Origin: Syngnathus acus
Taxonomy: Eukaryota; Chordata; Actinopteri; Syngnathiformes; Syngnathidae
Length of the DNA stretch: 64,000 bases
Direction of reading: 5' to 3'
Assembly: GCF_901709675.1 (NCBI RefSeq)
Contig: NC_051101.1
Span: 10,188,501 to 10,252,500 of the forward strand
Under the pieces are notes generated by a model. It worked only from the letters and a program-made list of their open reading frames with translations. It searched no databases and was not told the DNA's origin. Shown here piece by piece: positions 53,131 to 64,000 of this stretch; within the stretch, counting starts at the first letter, position 1; every line of letters starts with the position of its first letter. A program made the position numbers and the translations under genes.

Positions 53131-55540
53131 ACGGCACACCCCGCAGATGGTGACGAGGGTTCCCTTTTTCTACGCAGTCAGAGAAGTAACAAGGCTGCCG
53201 TTTCATTTCACATCTAATCCGGTCAAGGTCATGCAGTATATCCCGAATGCAACACCGTCTCCACGTCTGACTGTGGCCTTGTTCAACCATCTGTACCTGC
53301 ATAGCAGCACATATTGATTTTTGGCAGCGCGCCAGACTCACATGATGCGCACACGGGGCTCCCCGTGCTCATGCATATGTCATCATTTCCAAACAATTCA
53401 GCTGCAATGTGCGGAACAATCAAACCAGTGTGAAAACCCGTCTTTGCCGCGATGTGTGTTCCTGGTGGTTTTTAAAGTCATTACTTTCATTATATTTTGG
53501 TTTTCTACATTTTGCTGTGGATGAGGGAGGTGTGTTCCCCCCCCCCTAATGCTGAGGTCTTGTTTGCGGTATTTAGTTTTAGAAAAAGCATTTTCCAAGT
53601 GTAGTAAAGTTTTACCACCATCACTTAAGTGCATTATCAAAGCCAATTTTTTTTTTTTAAGGAAATTTTTCAACATTGCCTTCTCATTTTATTAAAAATT
53701 GTAAAATGCTGATGCGTGCTTATTTTACTGTACTGTTAACACAAAATCGTGTATGTTGATTTTATTATTACAAATTAAACACTTGGACTCGCTTTCTATT
53801 GTGATAGCGTTGTCATTTCATAAAAACACTGTCAAGGTTTCACTTTTATTTACATCCAGTTCCGCTCGTCCAGTGATTCACCCGTGGGTGCAACCGATTG
53901 TACTCAATGTCTCCTTATCTGTGCCGTCAAGGTGATGCATATGTTTACTTTTAGACTTGCATAGAGGTCACGCTGTGAAAACTTTGGGGCCCATGGTCTT
54001 AACATGTGACTTGCATGTTCTGTCTGCAGATGCTAATGTTGCTAATTGCACTTCCTCTTCTTGTTCATATGCATACTCTAAACGTGTATTCACGTTAATG
54101 TACTTTCAGACCACTTTTTTTCCATTATCTCAACTACATGCTCTTTGTGTGTTACTGTAAGAAAGCCTTTGCAGTCTTTATGATGTTATTTCCTTCTTTG
54201 CCTGACTGTGAGGAATGTTCCTGTTAGTTCTGGTTGCCATAATAGTGGTCTAGTGCACTTGGCAATGTCTGCAGTTGCACATGACACAATGTGTTCTGCA
54301 GGCTGACTTCCCAGCAGCACACCCGCGCCGCTCAACCTAATCCACATATGTCCTGAATATAGTGACACTGTCACGCTGTGTAACTAATTTCCTTCTCTTT
54401 GGAAACGAACACAACAGAGATGGCAAGCGGACAGTTTTTGACCGACGCTGATGTTTTCATTCATTTTATCATTGGTGTTGATTTCAGAAATCTCGTTTAG
54501 CTTTACGATAGACAAAATATGACATTCAACTATTGATTTATTTCAAATACATTTAGTCACTGAGTTTGAACTCATCAGCCCCCTCCATGACCTCAAAATG
54601 GCCTGGCCGGCTGCGAAGCAGGAACAATCTGTGTTTTTCAGACTGGAAATCCTGTCTTGTCCCCTTTTCAACAGTGCGCCTCATTCACATTGGCATGGTA
54701 CACAAGTCCGGAACCCTGGCCCAGACGCTCTGTCGACTCGTATGCAGTCATCACGGAAACACACAAGATACTGTAGTAAACAAAGCGGTGACATCATCAA
54801 CCCTGAAGATTAAAAAAATTTCAATCACATATCTGCTGTCTGGCTTAATAAAACTCCACTCACTTATTTCTTCATTTCTCATTTTTTAGAGATTCAATAA
54901 TTCTTTGCACTGTTCCAAATGGAAAAAAGCTTGTGAGCAGCCAACAGCATCCATCCAGGACGAATTAGCTCAACGCCATAAATTAGACTTTTATTTCCAC
55001 TAGTATCGCCACATCTACAAATGTGAGCTCAGTCATTCTCCCAGGAAAGATTGAAGTCATTTGCTTTGGCCGTTGACTCGGCTGTCATAAATCCCACCTT
55101 CATTTCCTCCGTTATCATCTGATGCAATTTGTCGCTGTAATACGAGATCAGAAGCTGCAATGTGCTGATTATCAACCACTTAGTGTAACTCTGCAACTGT
55201 GCTTGGTTAGGTATCCTGGGATTTTTACTCGTGCAGCCACTTTATACTGCCGTTTACTCTGACCTCAATTTTTTGCTCATTATACCACGGTGAAAATGTC
55301 AGGCAGTACTGTTTCTTGTGATTTTTAAAATTGTCCTACTTCATACAGCGTGTTGGGCATCCCTAACCCGATGGAGTGAGAATGAATCCAAGCACCCGGC
55401 CCTATATTTGAGAAGTTTTGTCCAACAATCTTGCATCTAACCCCTTTCCCTCCATTGAGTGAATAACCTTTCTTTTTTTGGCAATCCCTGACTGCAGTGC
55501 AAGTACAGTGTTAGTAGGACTCTCCCGTATGCATGCTACC

Positions 55541-55558
55541 CCCCCCCCCCCCCCCCCT
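55541..55558. repeat. Poly-C run
   Basis: About 17 consecutive C, able to form a G-quadruplex on the opposite strand. Confidence 0.9.
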
Positions 55559-56425
55559 TCAGAGGCGCAGCTGATGCAGTTATATAAGTCAGTAGAGTCG
55601 GCGTCTGCTGTGAGCCAAATGCCAGGCCAGTCTGGTTACATAAGCCTGTCAGAGTCATATTGTAGCATGCAGTAGGGAACGCTCACGCCGCTGCGTCTTC
55701 CTGCACGCCTACCATCGCCTCCTCTTGTCTCTCACTTCCTCCCACACAGCTTTCCTTTTTGCTCTCCTATTTTTCCTCTGAAAAAAAAACAAAAAACATC
55801 CCTCCCCAACCCTCACACTTTTCCTTCCCTTCTTGCCATAGTGTTCTTCTCAATATAGTGAGAGCAGATGCACAGGCTTTAATGACAATGTGGCTTTTTT
55901 AAATACTAATGTTAACTGTAAGTTTTATTAAGCCATTATTAGAAACAGTGTTATATTTGGGTATTTAAGTAGTTGAGAAAACAAAATGTTATTTATGTGA
56001 CCTATTAGAGTACACAGATTTTTTTTTTTTAAATGGAATATCATTATGTTTAAAAAAGAAACACCAATATTATCTCCTACTCATGTTGGTTTGAATTTTC
56101 TAGCATTGGAAGGGTCGTCTGAGGTAAACTAAAACTAAAATGCAGTTCTCCAAAATCTGACAGGGGGGCTCCACACAGACACAAAAGATATTTGGAAAGC
56201 ACACAAAGCAATTCAACTCTATCTCACCTTCTATATTTCAATGGGAGACTATGGAAGTACAGTAATGATTCTTGGTTTCAGGTTTTAGTATATTTTAGCT
56301 CCTGGCAGACTGTAACATGTCAGCATCCTCTTGTAAGGTATGTAGTAATATGCATCTGATTCACAAAAGTATTGATACACATTTTTAATCATTTAATTGA
56401 TCTGCTGCAATTAAATAATTGACAG

Positions 56426-56499
56426 GACAGGCCCGGATATGCGGCATGTTTGGCTTGGAATGGACCAGATGTTTTCATGAACTTCCCGAAGGCCACCAG
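56426..56499 (+). other. Exon-like segment upstream of the CpG island
   Basis: A GC-richer 74-bp segment follows AATTGACAG and ends at CAG|GTATGT. Two frames are open. The acceptor has a poor pyrimidine tract. No protein family is recognised. It might belong to an alternative upstream transcript of the CpG-island gene. Confidence 0.25.
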
Positions 56500-56759
56500 G
56501 TATGTTGATGACCCCTTGGCTTGACACTTTAGTTCTACTTTAAATAGTAATTCTTTAGGACATTATCATAAAACAATAATTTCCTTTTCTATTATTTTCT
56601 ATTATGATCATGAGCACAAGGCCCTATAGATTTTGGTTTTTGCTTATTAATTTTAATTCTGTTTTGCTGATTTAATATTTTATTATTATTATTATTAAAT
56701 AATGTTAAAATATATACAATAATATTGAGATGTTAGATGGATCTATAGGAACTCATGTA

Positions 56760-57133
56760 CGGTAATGGGGAAGCACTCCCGCCAGTAGCTGCTCCGTTCC
56801 GCTCATGAATATTCATGAGGTAGGCGGGAGCGGGCCAACCCACTGGAGGAGACTGAGAGGGGGGCGGTGCCGCCGGACCTGCCGCGCGGAGTGGTGCGGA
56901 GCCGGAGTGTGTTCTGCGTGATGTTGTTTTGTTGTGGCCGTCAGCTGAATGTGGACCCGCTGTCCGCTCTGACACAGCGGCGGGAAGCCCCCTGACCCCC
57001 CCTTGACCCTCCCTCCACAGGACCCGTAGGCTCGGAGAGCGGCTCCATCCGCGCATCACAATCCAGGAAATGCGGACCGCTGGCCCGTTCGCCACCGGAT
57101 AAATGGCTGCAGCGCTTTTACAGTAGCAAACTG
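56760..57133 (+). promoter_or_regulatory. CpG-island-like promoter and candidate untranslated first exon of a downstream gene
   Basis: This is the only long GC- and CpG-rich block outside coding exons. It has GGGCGG boxes, an 18-bp perfect palindrome (CTCATGAATATTCATGAG, 56802-56819), and a donor AAACTG|GTAAAT at 57133/57134. Short upstream reading frames (ATG at 57071, closed by TAA) suggest a 5' UTR rather than coding sequence. No later exon of the gene is recognisable before 64000, so the gene is unidentified. Strand is inferred from the donor only. Confidence 0.5.
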
Positions 57134-59190
57134 GTAAATATAAACCCCGCTAACACGGCTTGTGTGTGGCTTTTGTTGGGAACATGGCAGCGGCTAAGTT
57201 AGTGGAAGAATGACGTTGACGCTTCCACATGCGGGCGGTGACGTGAAGTTGGCTCGCTCGTTGGCTTGGACGTGAAACGCCATGGAAAATACGAAATGAT
57301 GATATTGTTTTTTTTTTTTACGAGGAGAACAGGCAAGATGGGTACCGCACAGCAGTCGATTTAGGAAATTTGGTGAGGCGATCCAAACTGCTTCCACCTT
57401 GTTTGCACCATATTGGAAGCCCCCCCTAAACAATTGAATAATTCTAAATGAATCAAGGTGCAACAGCGCATGCAAGATGGATCTAAAAAGGTAAACCTGT
57501 GAACTTATTTTTATTGTGGACTCCACCTACACATGGCACATTTTTACTGGATGACATCATACTTTAGCTTCCCAAATGATTGTGTGCTAGGCTTTACTCA
57601 GTGCCACAGGCTTATTCGAGCTGGCTTATGTTAATAGACTTGAGTGAGATGTGTGTCATGTGTGGGGTTTGCCTTAAAACATGAGCTCATATTTGGGAGT
57701 AACATCTGTCCAGATAACAGGTGGATTAGTGACGGAGTCTCCTCAGGGCAGGTCAATTTTTATTGTTTGCAGCGGTATTTATAGCTTCTGTTTGTCACAG
57801 TATGGTTATTTAGATGAAAGCATTATAAGTTGTGGGAAAATACTTTTCAAAGTTAAATAATTGTCTTGTAGTATCTTACAATCAAGATGGAACTCTTTCA
57901 TCTTGTGGAAACCACCACACCTGAGGAAGAACAATTTATCAGAAACGGGAGGCGTGACCGACAAGGTGTCAATCATTTGCGCTGGCCTGTCATCTTTGTT
58001 TTCAGGGGAATTCTTGAAAGTTTTTGGGAATATTCACCACTTAGTGCCATAACAAATAAGTCATGCTGCCATTGTAGCAGACATGGCTAAAGCTTTTTTA
58101 TGATATTATGGCTAGCTTTGTATTGCTATTGCTGTTTTGTTGAAGTTGGACAGCTTTCTTAGTGACACAACAATGCAGTTTTCTATTTGTATGCCATTGA
58201 GGATCAATATATATATTTATACATATACGTATGTATGCTAGTATTTATAAGTAAACTATGCTAACAAATATATACTATGTCTCCCTCACAATTGTAGGTG
58301 TAGTCCAGGATCATAAAAAAAAGTTCCCAAGCTTGAATTATAAAAATGTATTTTCATACTTGAGCACTTAATTGCTTTAATTGTTTTCAAGTCCTAGTAA
58401 TTCTTTTAATTGGACTATTATTTAACTGTTGCCAACATTTCAGAAATTAAGGTTCTCGAATTAGTTTTCAAGTGTAACATTTCATGTTTATGGTGTCCAA
58501 TAACTATAGTTTACTTTTCTTCTAGGGGGGGATCAAAAATGCATTTAAATTTAGGTCGACAATATATTTTAATTCCCCTAATAGATGCAATTTATTGTAA
58601 TTTTTGCAGTGTCACCAAGCCTAGCTAGCTAAAGAGTTCACACTCGTGTAAAATAGGCTTCTGTGTATTTGTATATAAATATATGTTCTTTTTGTTTAAG
58701 CATCACTATTAAGAGCAGTCCATCTGCTTTCAAATAAATTATATTCAGATAGAGAATATATTGATGATTTGACAAGAAGCAATTACATGTGTAAGAAAAG
58801 TTTGCTCTTGAGAAAAATATCTCTAAAAACTCATGAGACAAGAATTTGCTAAGATGCACAGTGACAAGCCACAAAGCTTGAGGGAGGATGTCCCCTTGGA
58901 CAGATAAGTCCAGACTGGAACATTTTGGCATGTCACATCAGCTCTGTGCTTGCAGACACAAAAATGAAGTATGCAAAGATAAGAACGTTGTACCGTCTAT
59001 GAAACATGGAGGAGTCCTAGTGACTCTTTAGTAGCCTTTAAAAACCAAACAAAACAATTTTTGGCTACTCCTCCAATAAAGTCCAAAACATACGGCTCAA
59101 AAAAAATTGTTTTATTGATTTACACAAACTTGTTTGATTGCAGTGATTCCCCAGAAGATTGTGTAACCAAATATTACATTGAGGACATAC

Positions 59191-59376
59191 CGTATTTTTC
59201 AGACTATAAGCCGCACCGCATTATAAGGCGCTGTCTCAATTAACAGGTTGTTTTGGGAAATTCCCGTACATACTGGTTATCAGGTGCATTACTTCACATT
59301 AAAGCAAATTCGACATCGATATGGCGCACTATTTATTTTTAAAATTAAAGGCTTAAGCGCCTCATAGTCAGAAAAA
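59191..59376. mobile_element. Diverged relative of the CCGTATTTT palindromic MITE
   Basis: The left end CCGTATTTTTCAGACTATAA and right end GCGCCTCATAGTCAGAAAAA are imperfect inverted repeats. The copy is older than the one at 31775, judging by divergence. Confidence 0.5.
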
Positions 59377-60441
59377 AACTGACAAATATTTCATCTGTTT
59401 ATTTCAATTACCATCACAAGTTTTTATTTCTTTAATGAAGGAACAACCAACTATTTTTTTTTTTACGTGTGTATTTGCAGCTACACATGCAGTCCCAAGC
59501 ATTTTTGTGTAAAAGCCAGTCCTCGGGGCACTGCTGCGGCATACCTCCTCAGCTCTGTTCTGTAAACGACTGCACAGAAATACAGTACGGTATCAGACCA
59601 CAGCGGTGAAGGGGGGATGAGTGGAGAAAGGCCAATATGCAATTATTTCTTATTGAATCAGCACAAAGCGGCAGGCTCACGGTGCGTCGCTCTTGTCTGG
59701 ATGGAGACCACTTGTGGTGCCGGCTGAAGGAAAGGCGCTAACTCAGCAGGCGCCCAAGTAGCGCGTTGCTCGGTGTCCCTTTTTTTTTTCCGGGGGTGGC
59801 GGCAAGAAAAATTGACATCATAATGCAGTCGATTTTTGAAACATCCAGGAGGTGCTGGAGCCATTTTTGCCATTTATGGTTTCAACATTGTTATGGGCAT
59901 GTTTAAAATTGGATTTTTCTACAAGCCCACACCCAGATTGGTGTCTGCAGTAGTTAAATAAGCACACAAGAACTGAAAAGCACAGCACAGTCCCTTCCAG
60001 GATATTGGTTGACTTCATTTGTTTTTGGAAAACCAAAAAGGGCAAATGTGATCATTTTGTCATCACTCTTTAGAGAGCGAGAAAAATACAATACGTAGAG
60101 TATATGCCCTAACTGATGAACAAAAGTATCAATAAAAAATAATGAAGCGCTAGCTAATTTTTGGCACTTTTTTTGTGGCATCAAAATCTGCCAAATAATT
60201 TTAGTAGCTGGACAAGGTTGTCCTGCCCTTTTGTTTTGAAATCACTACTTGCCTTCATGTAAAACGACTCGGTCCTTTTTCTAGTATAATGTGTGCAACA
60301 GAAATACTGAGTAAATGGATTAAAAGTACTGAAGCACTAAAGTAAAATATGTATTTTTTACTGTTTCGACTTTTATGCTGTCAAAGAAATGTGGCGGTGT
60401 CCCTATAGCTTTGCTAATGTTACGTGAGTAACAAAAGAAAG

Positions 60442-60715
60442 GCTAAATTGCTAATGCTAAAATGCTAACTAAATTTTTAGCATGTGTACACATACTCTCC
60501 TACCATGTTGAAAATGTTAAGAAGCAACAGAAAAATGCTAAATTGCTAATGCTAAAATGCTAACTAAATACTTAGCATGTGTATACATTTCAATCTACTC
60601 TCCTACCATGTTGAAAATGTTAAAAAGTAAAAAAACAAATGCTAAATTGCTAATGCTAAAATGCTAACTACATTTTTTTACATGCATGGGAATCTACTCA
60701 CGAAAAACCATCTCG
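60442..60715. repeat. Three-copy GCTAAATTGCTAATGC tandem repeat
   Basis: GCTAAATTGCTAATGCTAAA starts at 60442, 60537 and 60641. The second half of each unit includes CATGTG and, in the first two, TCTCCTACCATGTTGAAAAT. Confidence 0.88.
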
Positions 60716-61677
60716 TGATGCGCTAAAATAGCACTACACTATCTAAGTGTGTTTACATGTGGTCTAGACATTTGTTTAAATTGCCATTGGTGCGGAAATT
60801 ACTATTTTTAAACCTTGGACTGGGCAAAATATATGTTCTTTAAAATACCCATATACATACTCTTCATATTTTTACAGCCGAAATGTCTTCTTAGGAATGA
60901 TGACTAGTTGCTGCTGGACGTCATTCTTGGTGGAAAGTGCCATAAAATATTGGCATTAAACTATCGAGTAGACTTTCCCAATGAGTTTATCCGGACACAA
61001 TAAAAATGAAATGCACCTCGCTGTGATTACAGGAGACTTGAGTCAACGTGCGTGCGGCCAGCCCGCGTGTGTTCCCCCCCTCGTACCTCCCACCGGTGCA
61101 ACACTTAAGTCGGAAAAGGGCACTTTTCTGCCAATTGACACAGCAACACTCAATTCCTTCTTTCACCTGGCGTCCGTTCACCACGCTGACTCAGCCTTGC
61201 AGGTGGCAACGTGTTGATATAAGTTCCCCCCTTGCCAACGGGAAAGAGGTCGTGTCGAGTTGCTTCCGCCTCAGCTTCTCGTACACATGTGATTGCAGCT
61301 TATGAAAAAAAATCAGGGGCTGTTTTTTTTTTTTTCTCGACATGGAGACGGTTTGGTTTTAATCTCATTTTTTTTTTTTTTTTTTTTTTTCTTCCCAGGG
61401 TGTTGAACAGATGGCGTTGTGTCTGTACTGAAGAAAAAGTGAGCATGAGTGTTCAGTAACGGTCTGGCCTGCTTGACTGATTACTCAAAGTACTGAATGT
61501 GCTTGCGTGTGTGAGCATGCTAGATGGTTTTGTTTGCTTTCAGACAACCAGAAACAACTATGTCACTGGTTGCATATAAGAAAACGTATAAAATCCTGAT
61601 GACTGATCAATGTCTGTTAATGTACAAAGGATTGGAGTCAAACTTCTTGTTCAACAATTATTGAATTTTTGTTTTCA

Positions 61678-61749
61678 CTGGGATAGGCTCCAGCACTCCC
61701 GCGACCCCCGTGGGGACTAAGCGGTTCAGAAAATGGATGGATGGATGGA
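61678..61749 (+). repeat. 3' tail of a retroposon with (ATGG)n
   Basis: GGGATAGGCTCCAGCACTCC through AAGCGGTTCAGAAAATGGA and (TGGA)n is a familiar 3' end of fish L2-like LINEs and their SINEs. Only the tail is present. Confidence 0.6.
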
Positions 61750-61887
61750 CAAGATATAACACGGTTGGGCTATTTATCGAAAAACAAAGAAGAAGAAATT
61801 GAAGGGAAAAAAACGATTAATGTGCCGATTAATTGTGTGTATCCGGTTGGAATTGACTGTAAAACCAAAAAAAAAGAAATTCACATA

Positions 61888-62115
61888 TGTATTGATTGAT
61901 TGATATCTTTATTTCAAACACATCCAAAACAAAAAAGAGATAAAAAAAAAACACTTTAAAGTGCCATATATAAGTCCGTACAACAAACAAACAAACAATA
62001 AACCAACAAACTGAAAAAAAAACACATAAATAAATAAATCAATAAAGAATGCTCGAAAAGTAGGAGGAGGAAGCATAGCTTATTTAAATACGAGAAAAAG
62101 TTCTGCTGACGTCAA
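61888..62115 (-). mobile_element. Probable 5'-truncated non-LTR retrotransposon end
   Basis: On the minus strand the segment ends GTTTGAAATAAAGATATCAA followed by (ATCA)n, typical of a LINE or SINE 3' end. A-rich body, no reading frame. Family not assigned. Confidence 0.35.
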
Positions 62116-63541
62116 TTTACATTTGAAACATTAATTTGACCCACATCTTCATTAGTCCTACATTTGCACGATTGGGGTCAGTCTGCACTTGTCCTGACCT
62201 CACAATTGAAACGAGGACAAGAATATACACAATGTGTGCTAGTGTGTCTGCCGGGCCCTTCCTCATATGTGCCAGCTTCTGTTATGTAATCTTGTGTGGA
62301 CAAGCAGACAGGCAGTGCGGGCGGGTTCCACTGCGAGAGGACCGGCAGCGGTGATTCGTTAATCTCGGGGTTAATCATTACCTGTGCTGTCGCAAACTTG
62401 AAGGTTTGCTTTTTTTTTTTTTTTTTCCAATGCACCAAATAAGATGATTAGACGGTGTAATGTTGTTTTTACTCGGAGTCGTCTGGTATTTTTGCCCGCA
62501 CACAATGCGTCTGGCGTCTCCTCCGTACACTTGATGTCATAATCTCCCCCCTGTGTGTCAACATTGTGCTTATTTTGTGCGTGTTGACTTTCCACAGTGG
62601 TGAGTGTTATGTAATAGTATGATTGTAAGCTTCTGTGCTTGTACACCACAGGTATGGAAAAGAAGGGCGTGGTCAGAATGTCATTGTTGGAAATGGAGTG
62701 GGGAGGATGTAAGACATGATACACGTTGTGGGCTAAAGTATTTTGGACAGTGACAATGGAATAAAATATGCTAATTTGATGTTTCAGTCTGAACACGGTT
62801 GAAAATTCATTCAAGCAAACATTTTTTTTCAGCTTTCATCTTCTTTCTTCATGATAATAATTACTAAGAATTAATGAACCTATTACGTCTTTAGTTAAAG
62901 TGAAACAGGTTTGTTATTTTCGTTATTTTTTTCCCCAAGCTGCGGCGCCTCTCGCAAATTCTCTGGCGCCCCCCCCAGGGGAAGCTTGGCTCACATTTCC
63001 AAAACCACGTCTAGCCCAACCCTTGATTAATTGTCCTTCGGTATTTGAGTCCACGTTTTGTAGCCTAGCAGTGATGAATTCCTGAAGTGAACAGAGGAGA
63101 GAAACATTCTGAAGGTAGTCTCCCAAGGAGGCTCTGTGATGAAAAATGAAGATACGCGCCGGTGTGTGTGTTTATTTGTGTTCATCGATCAGCGATGCAG
63201 CGGAGGGATTGTATTTCACTACTAGCTTGATGGATCTCAAATGCGCTGCTTTGTTATATCAGCTTTGCAGCCACGCTTTTACTAATTGCAGCTACCCACA
63301 GTGCAGTATTTCCATGCGTGTAGTAGATGCATGGCAGTCGTTTGGCAACCCGCGATGAGAGAGGGCGAGAGACGTGACACCCGCCCTCACCTCTTTCTTT
63401 GTCTCAGCTTATACTTGAGAAAGACTTAAGGATTGCATGGGGGATTTCTTCTGAGTCTAATAAGTGGGAAAGTCCTTCAAGCCCTGCTGTGCTTCGGATT
63501 CAGTTGTAGTTGGAGATGGGCATTTCCTTGTTCGACTATGG

Positions 63542-63898
63542 CAAGGGTGGTAAACTCTTTTTTTGTCGAGGGCCAGATACGGCCCCCGTGCCTTGAGTTT
63601 GACACCGATGGACTATAGTGACAATCCAGATGGATAAAAATACAAAAGGCTTTATGAAACCCATAATGAGGTGCATAGTTTCCCACATTACAAACTGATG
63701 GATAACTAGTTTTGAAATCAGAGACTAGTAAAAACTGTTCAAATCGTTTAAAAAGATGAATAGTAGTAAAAATTGCTAGCAATGACATTTTGTCATTTTA
63801 GTCATGACACAAAATCGATGCAAAATTTGTCTTGGCGGGCCGCATAAAATGATGTGGCGGGCCGTATCTGGCCCCCGTGCCTTGGGTTTGACACCTAT
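63542..63898. mobile_element. hAT-type element with duplicated right end
   Basis: The left end resembles CAAGGGTGGTAAACTC and the right end GGGTTTGACACC. The block GGCCCCCGTGCCTT...GTTTGACACC plus about 60 bp of flank (GACTATRGTGACAATCCAGA, then GGCTTTATGRAACCCATAATGA) occurs at 63581-63669 and again at 63870-63951, offset 289 bp. The right end and flank have therefore been duplicated in tandem. Confidence 0.65.
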
Positions 63899-64000
63899 GG
63901 ACTATGGTGACAATCCAGATTTAAAAAAAGGCTTTATGGAACCCATAATGACTCCGGCATGCATGTATTTATTACTTGCCGCAGTGTTGCCAAGCTGTGC

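Larger units (their letters stand above)
52636..56759. other. serinc2 3' UTR and downstream intergenic DNA
   Basis: The first part is probably serinc2 3' UTR. A 190-codon minus-strand frame (52769-53341) looks non-coding. The rest holds T/C runs and the 56.4-kb exon-like segment. Confidence 0.5.
57134..64000 (+). other. Probable first intron of the CpG-island gene
   Basis: No protein exon recognised up to the window end. Contains the GCTAAATTGC repeat, retroposon tails and MITE/hAT copies. A strong acceptor after a T tract near 61400 (TTCTTCCCAG) followed by AAAAA|GTGAGC might mark a small untranslated exon. Confidence 0.35.

Noticed and set aside
52769-53341. 190-codon minus-strand frame downstream of serinc2
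   Set aside because: Composition is not protein-like, there is no domain I recognise, and it lies over the probable serinc2 3' UTR.
56733-57095. 120-codon minus-strand frame over the CpG island
   Set aside because: Pro/Arg/Ala-rich shadow of a GC-rich untranslated region; short frames on the plus strand fit a 5' UTR.

Overview
The window is nuclear DNA from a ray-finned fish, most likely a percomorph teleost. The evidence is spliced vertebrate genes with short introns, a paqr7 reading frame close to the known fish protein, abundant (GGAT)n, (TCTA)n and (TA)n microsatellites, and small non-autonomous DNA transposons (hAT-type with a CAGGGGTGTCAAACT end; palindromic CCGTATTTTCCGCACTATAAG elements). 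The species cannot be named from the sequence alone.

Layout. 1-41 kb holds no gene I can support. It is AT-rich non-coding DNA with microsatellites, small transposons, tandem duplications and one exon-like segment near 28.2 kb. 41.4-52.6 kb is a compact gene cluster. It has paqr7 (membrane progestin receptor alpha, minus strand, coding part in one exon), stmn1 (stathmin, minus strand, six coding exons) and serinc2 (serine incorporator, plus strand, ten coding exons). stmn1 and serinc2 are head to head, about 1 kb apart, each with a perfect TGACGTCA element near its start. 52.6-56.7 kb is non-coding, with one further exon-like segment. A GC-rich CpG-island-like block at 56.8-57.13 kb looks like the promoter and first untranslated exon of another gene, probably plus strand, whose coding part lies beyond the window. 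57.1-64 kb would be its first intron and is rich in repeats.

Main discovery. The stathmin gene has its tubulin-binding exon in three tandem copies: two of 153 bp (51 codons each) and a terminal one of 192 bp (64 codons). All are in phase 0 with consensus splice sites and intact frames. The joined product would be 241 residues, against about 149 for ordinary stathmin, with four tubulin-binding repeats instead of two. At 1.5 angstroms per helical residue, 51 residues span about 76 angstroms, roughly one tubulin heterodimer. Each added exon therefore adds one dimer pitch, and splicing choice could produce a ladder of tubulin stoichiometries. The regulatory phosphorylation site equivalent to human Ser63 is Asn here, and the Ser25 position is Arg.

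The three recognised genes act independently: a steroid receptor of the plasma membrane, a cytosolic microtubule regulator, and a multi-pass lipid-related membrane protein. paqr7 next to stmn1 on the same strand matches the human 1p36 order, which supports both identifications. Most other open reading frames in the window are chance or repeat-derived.
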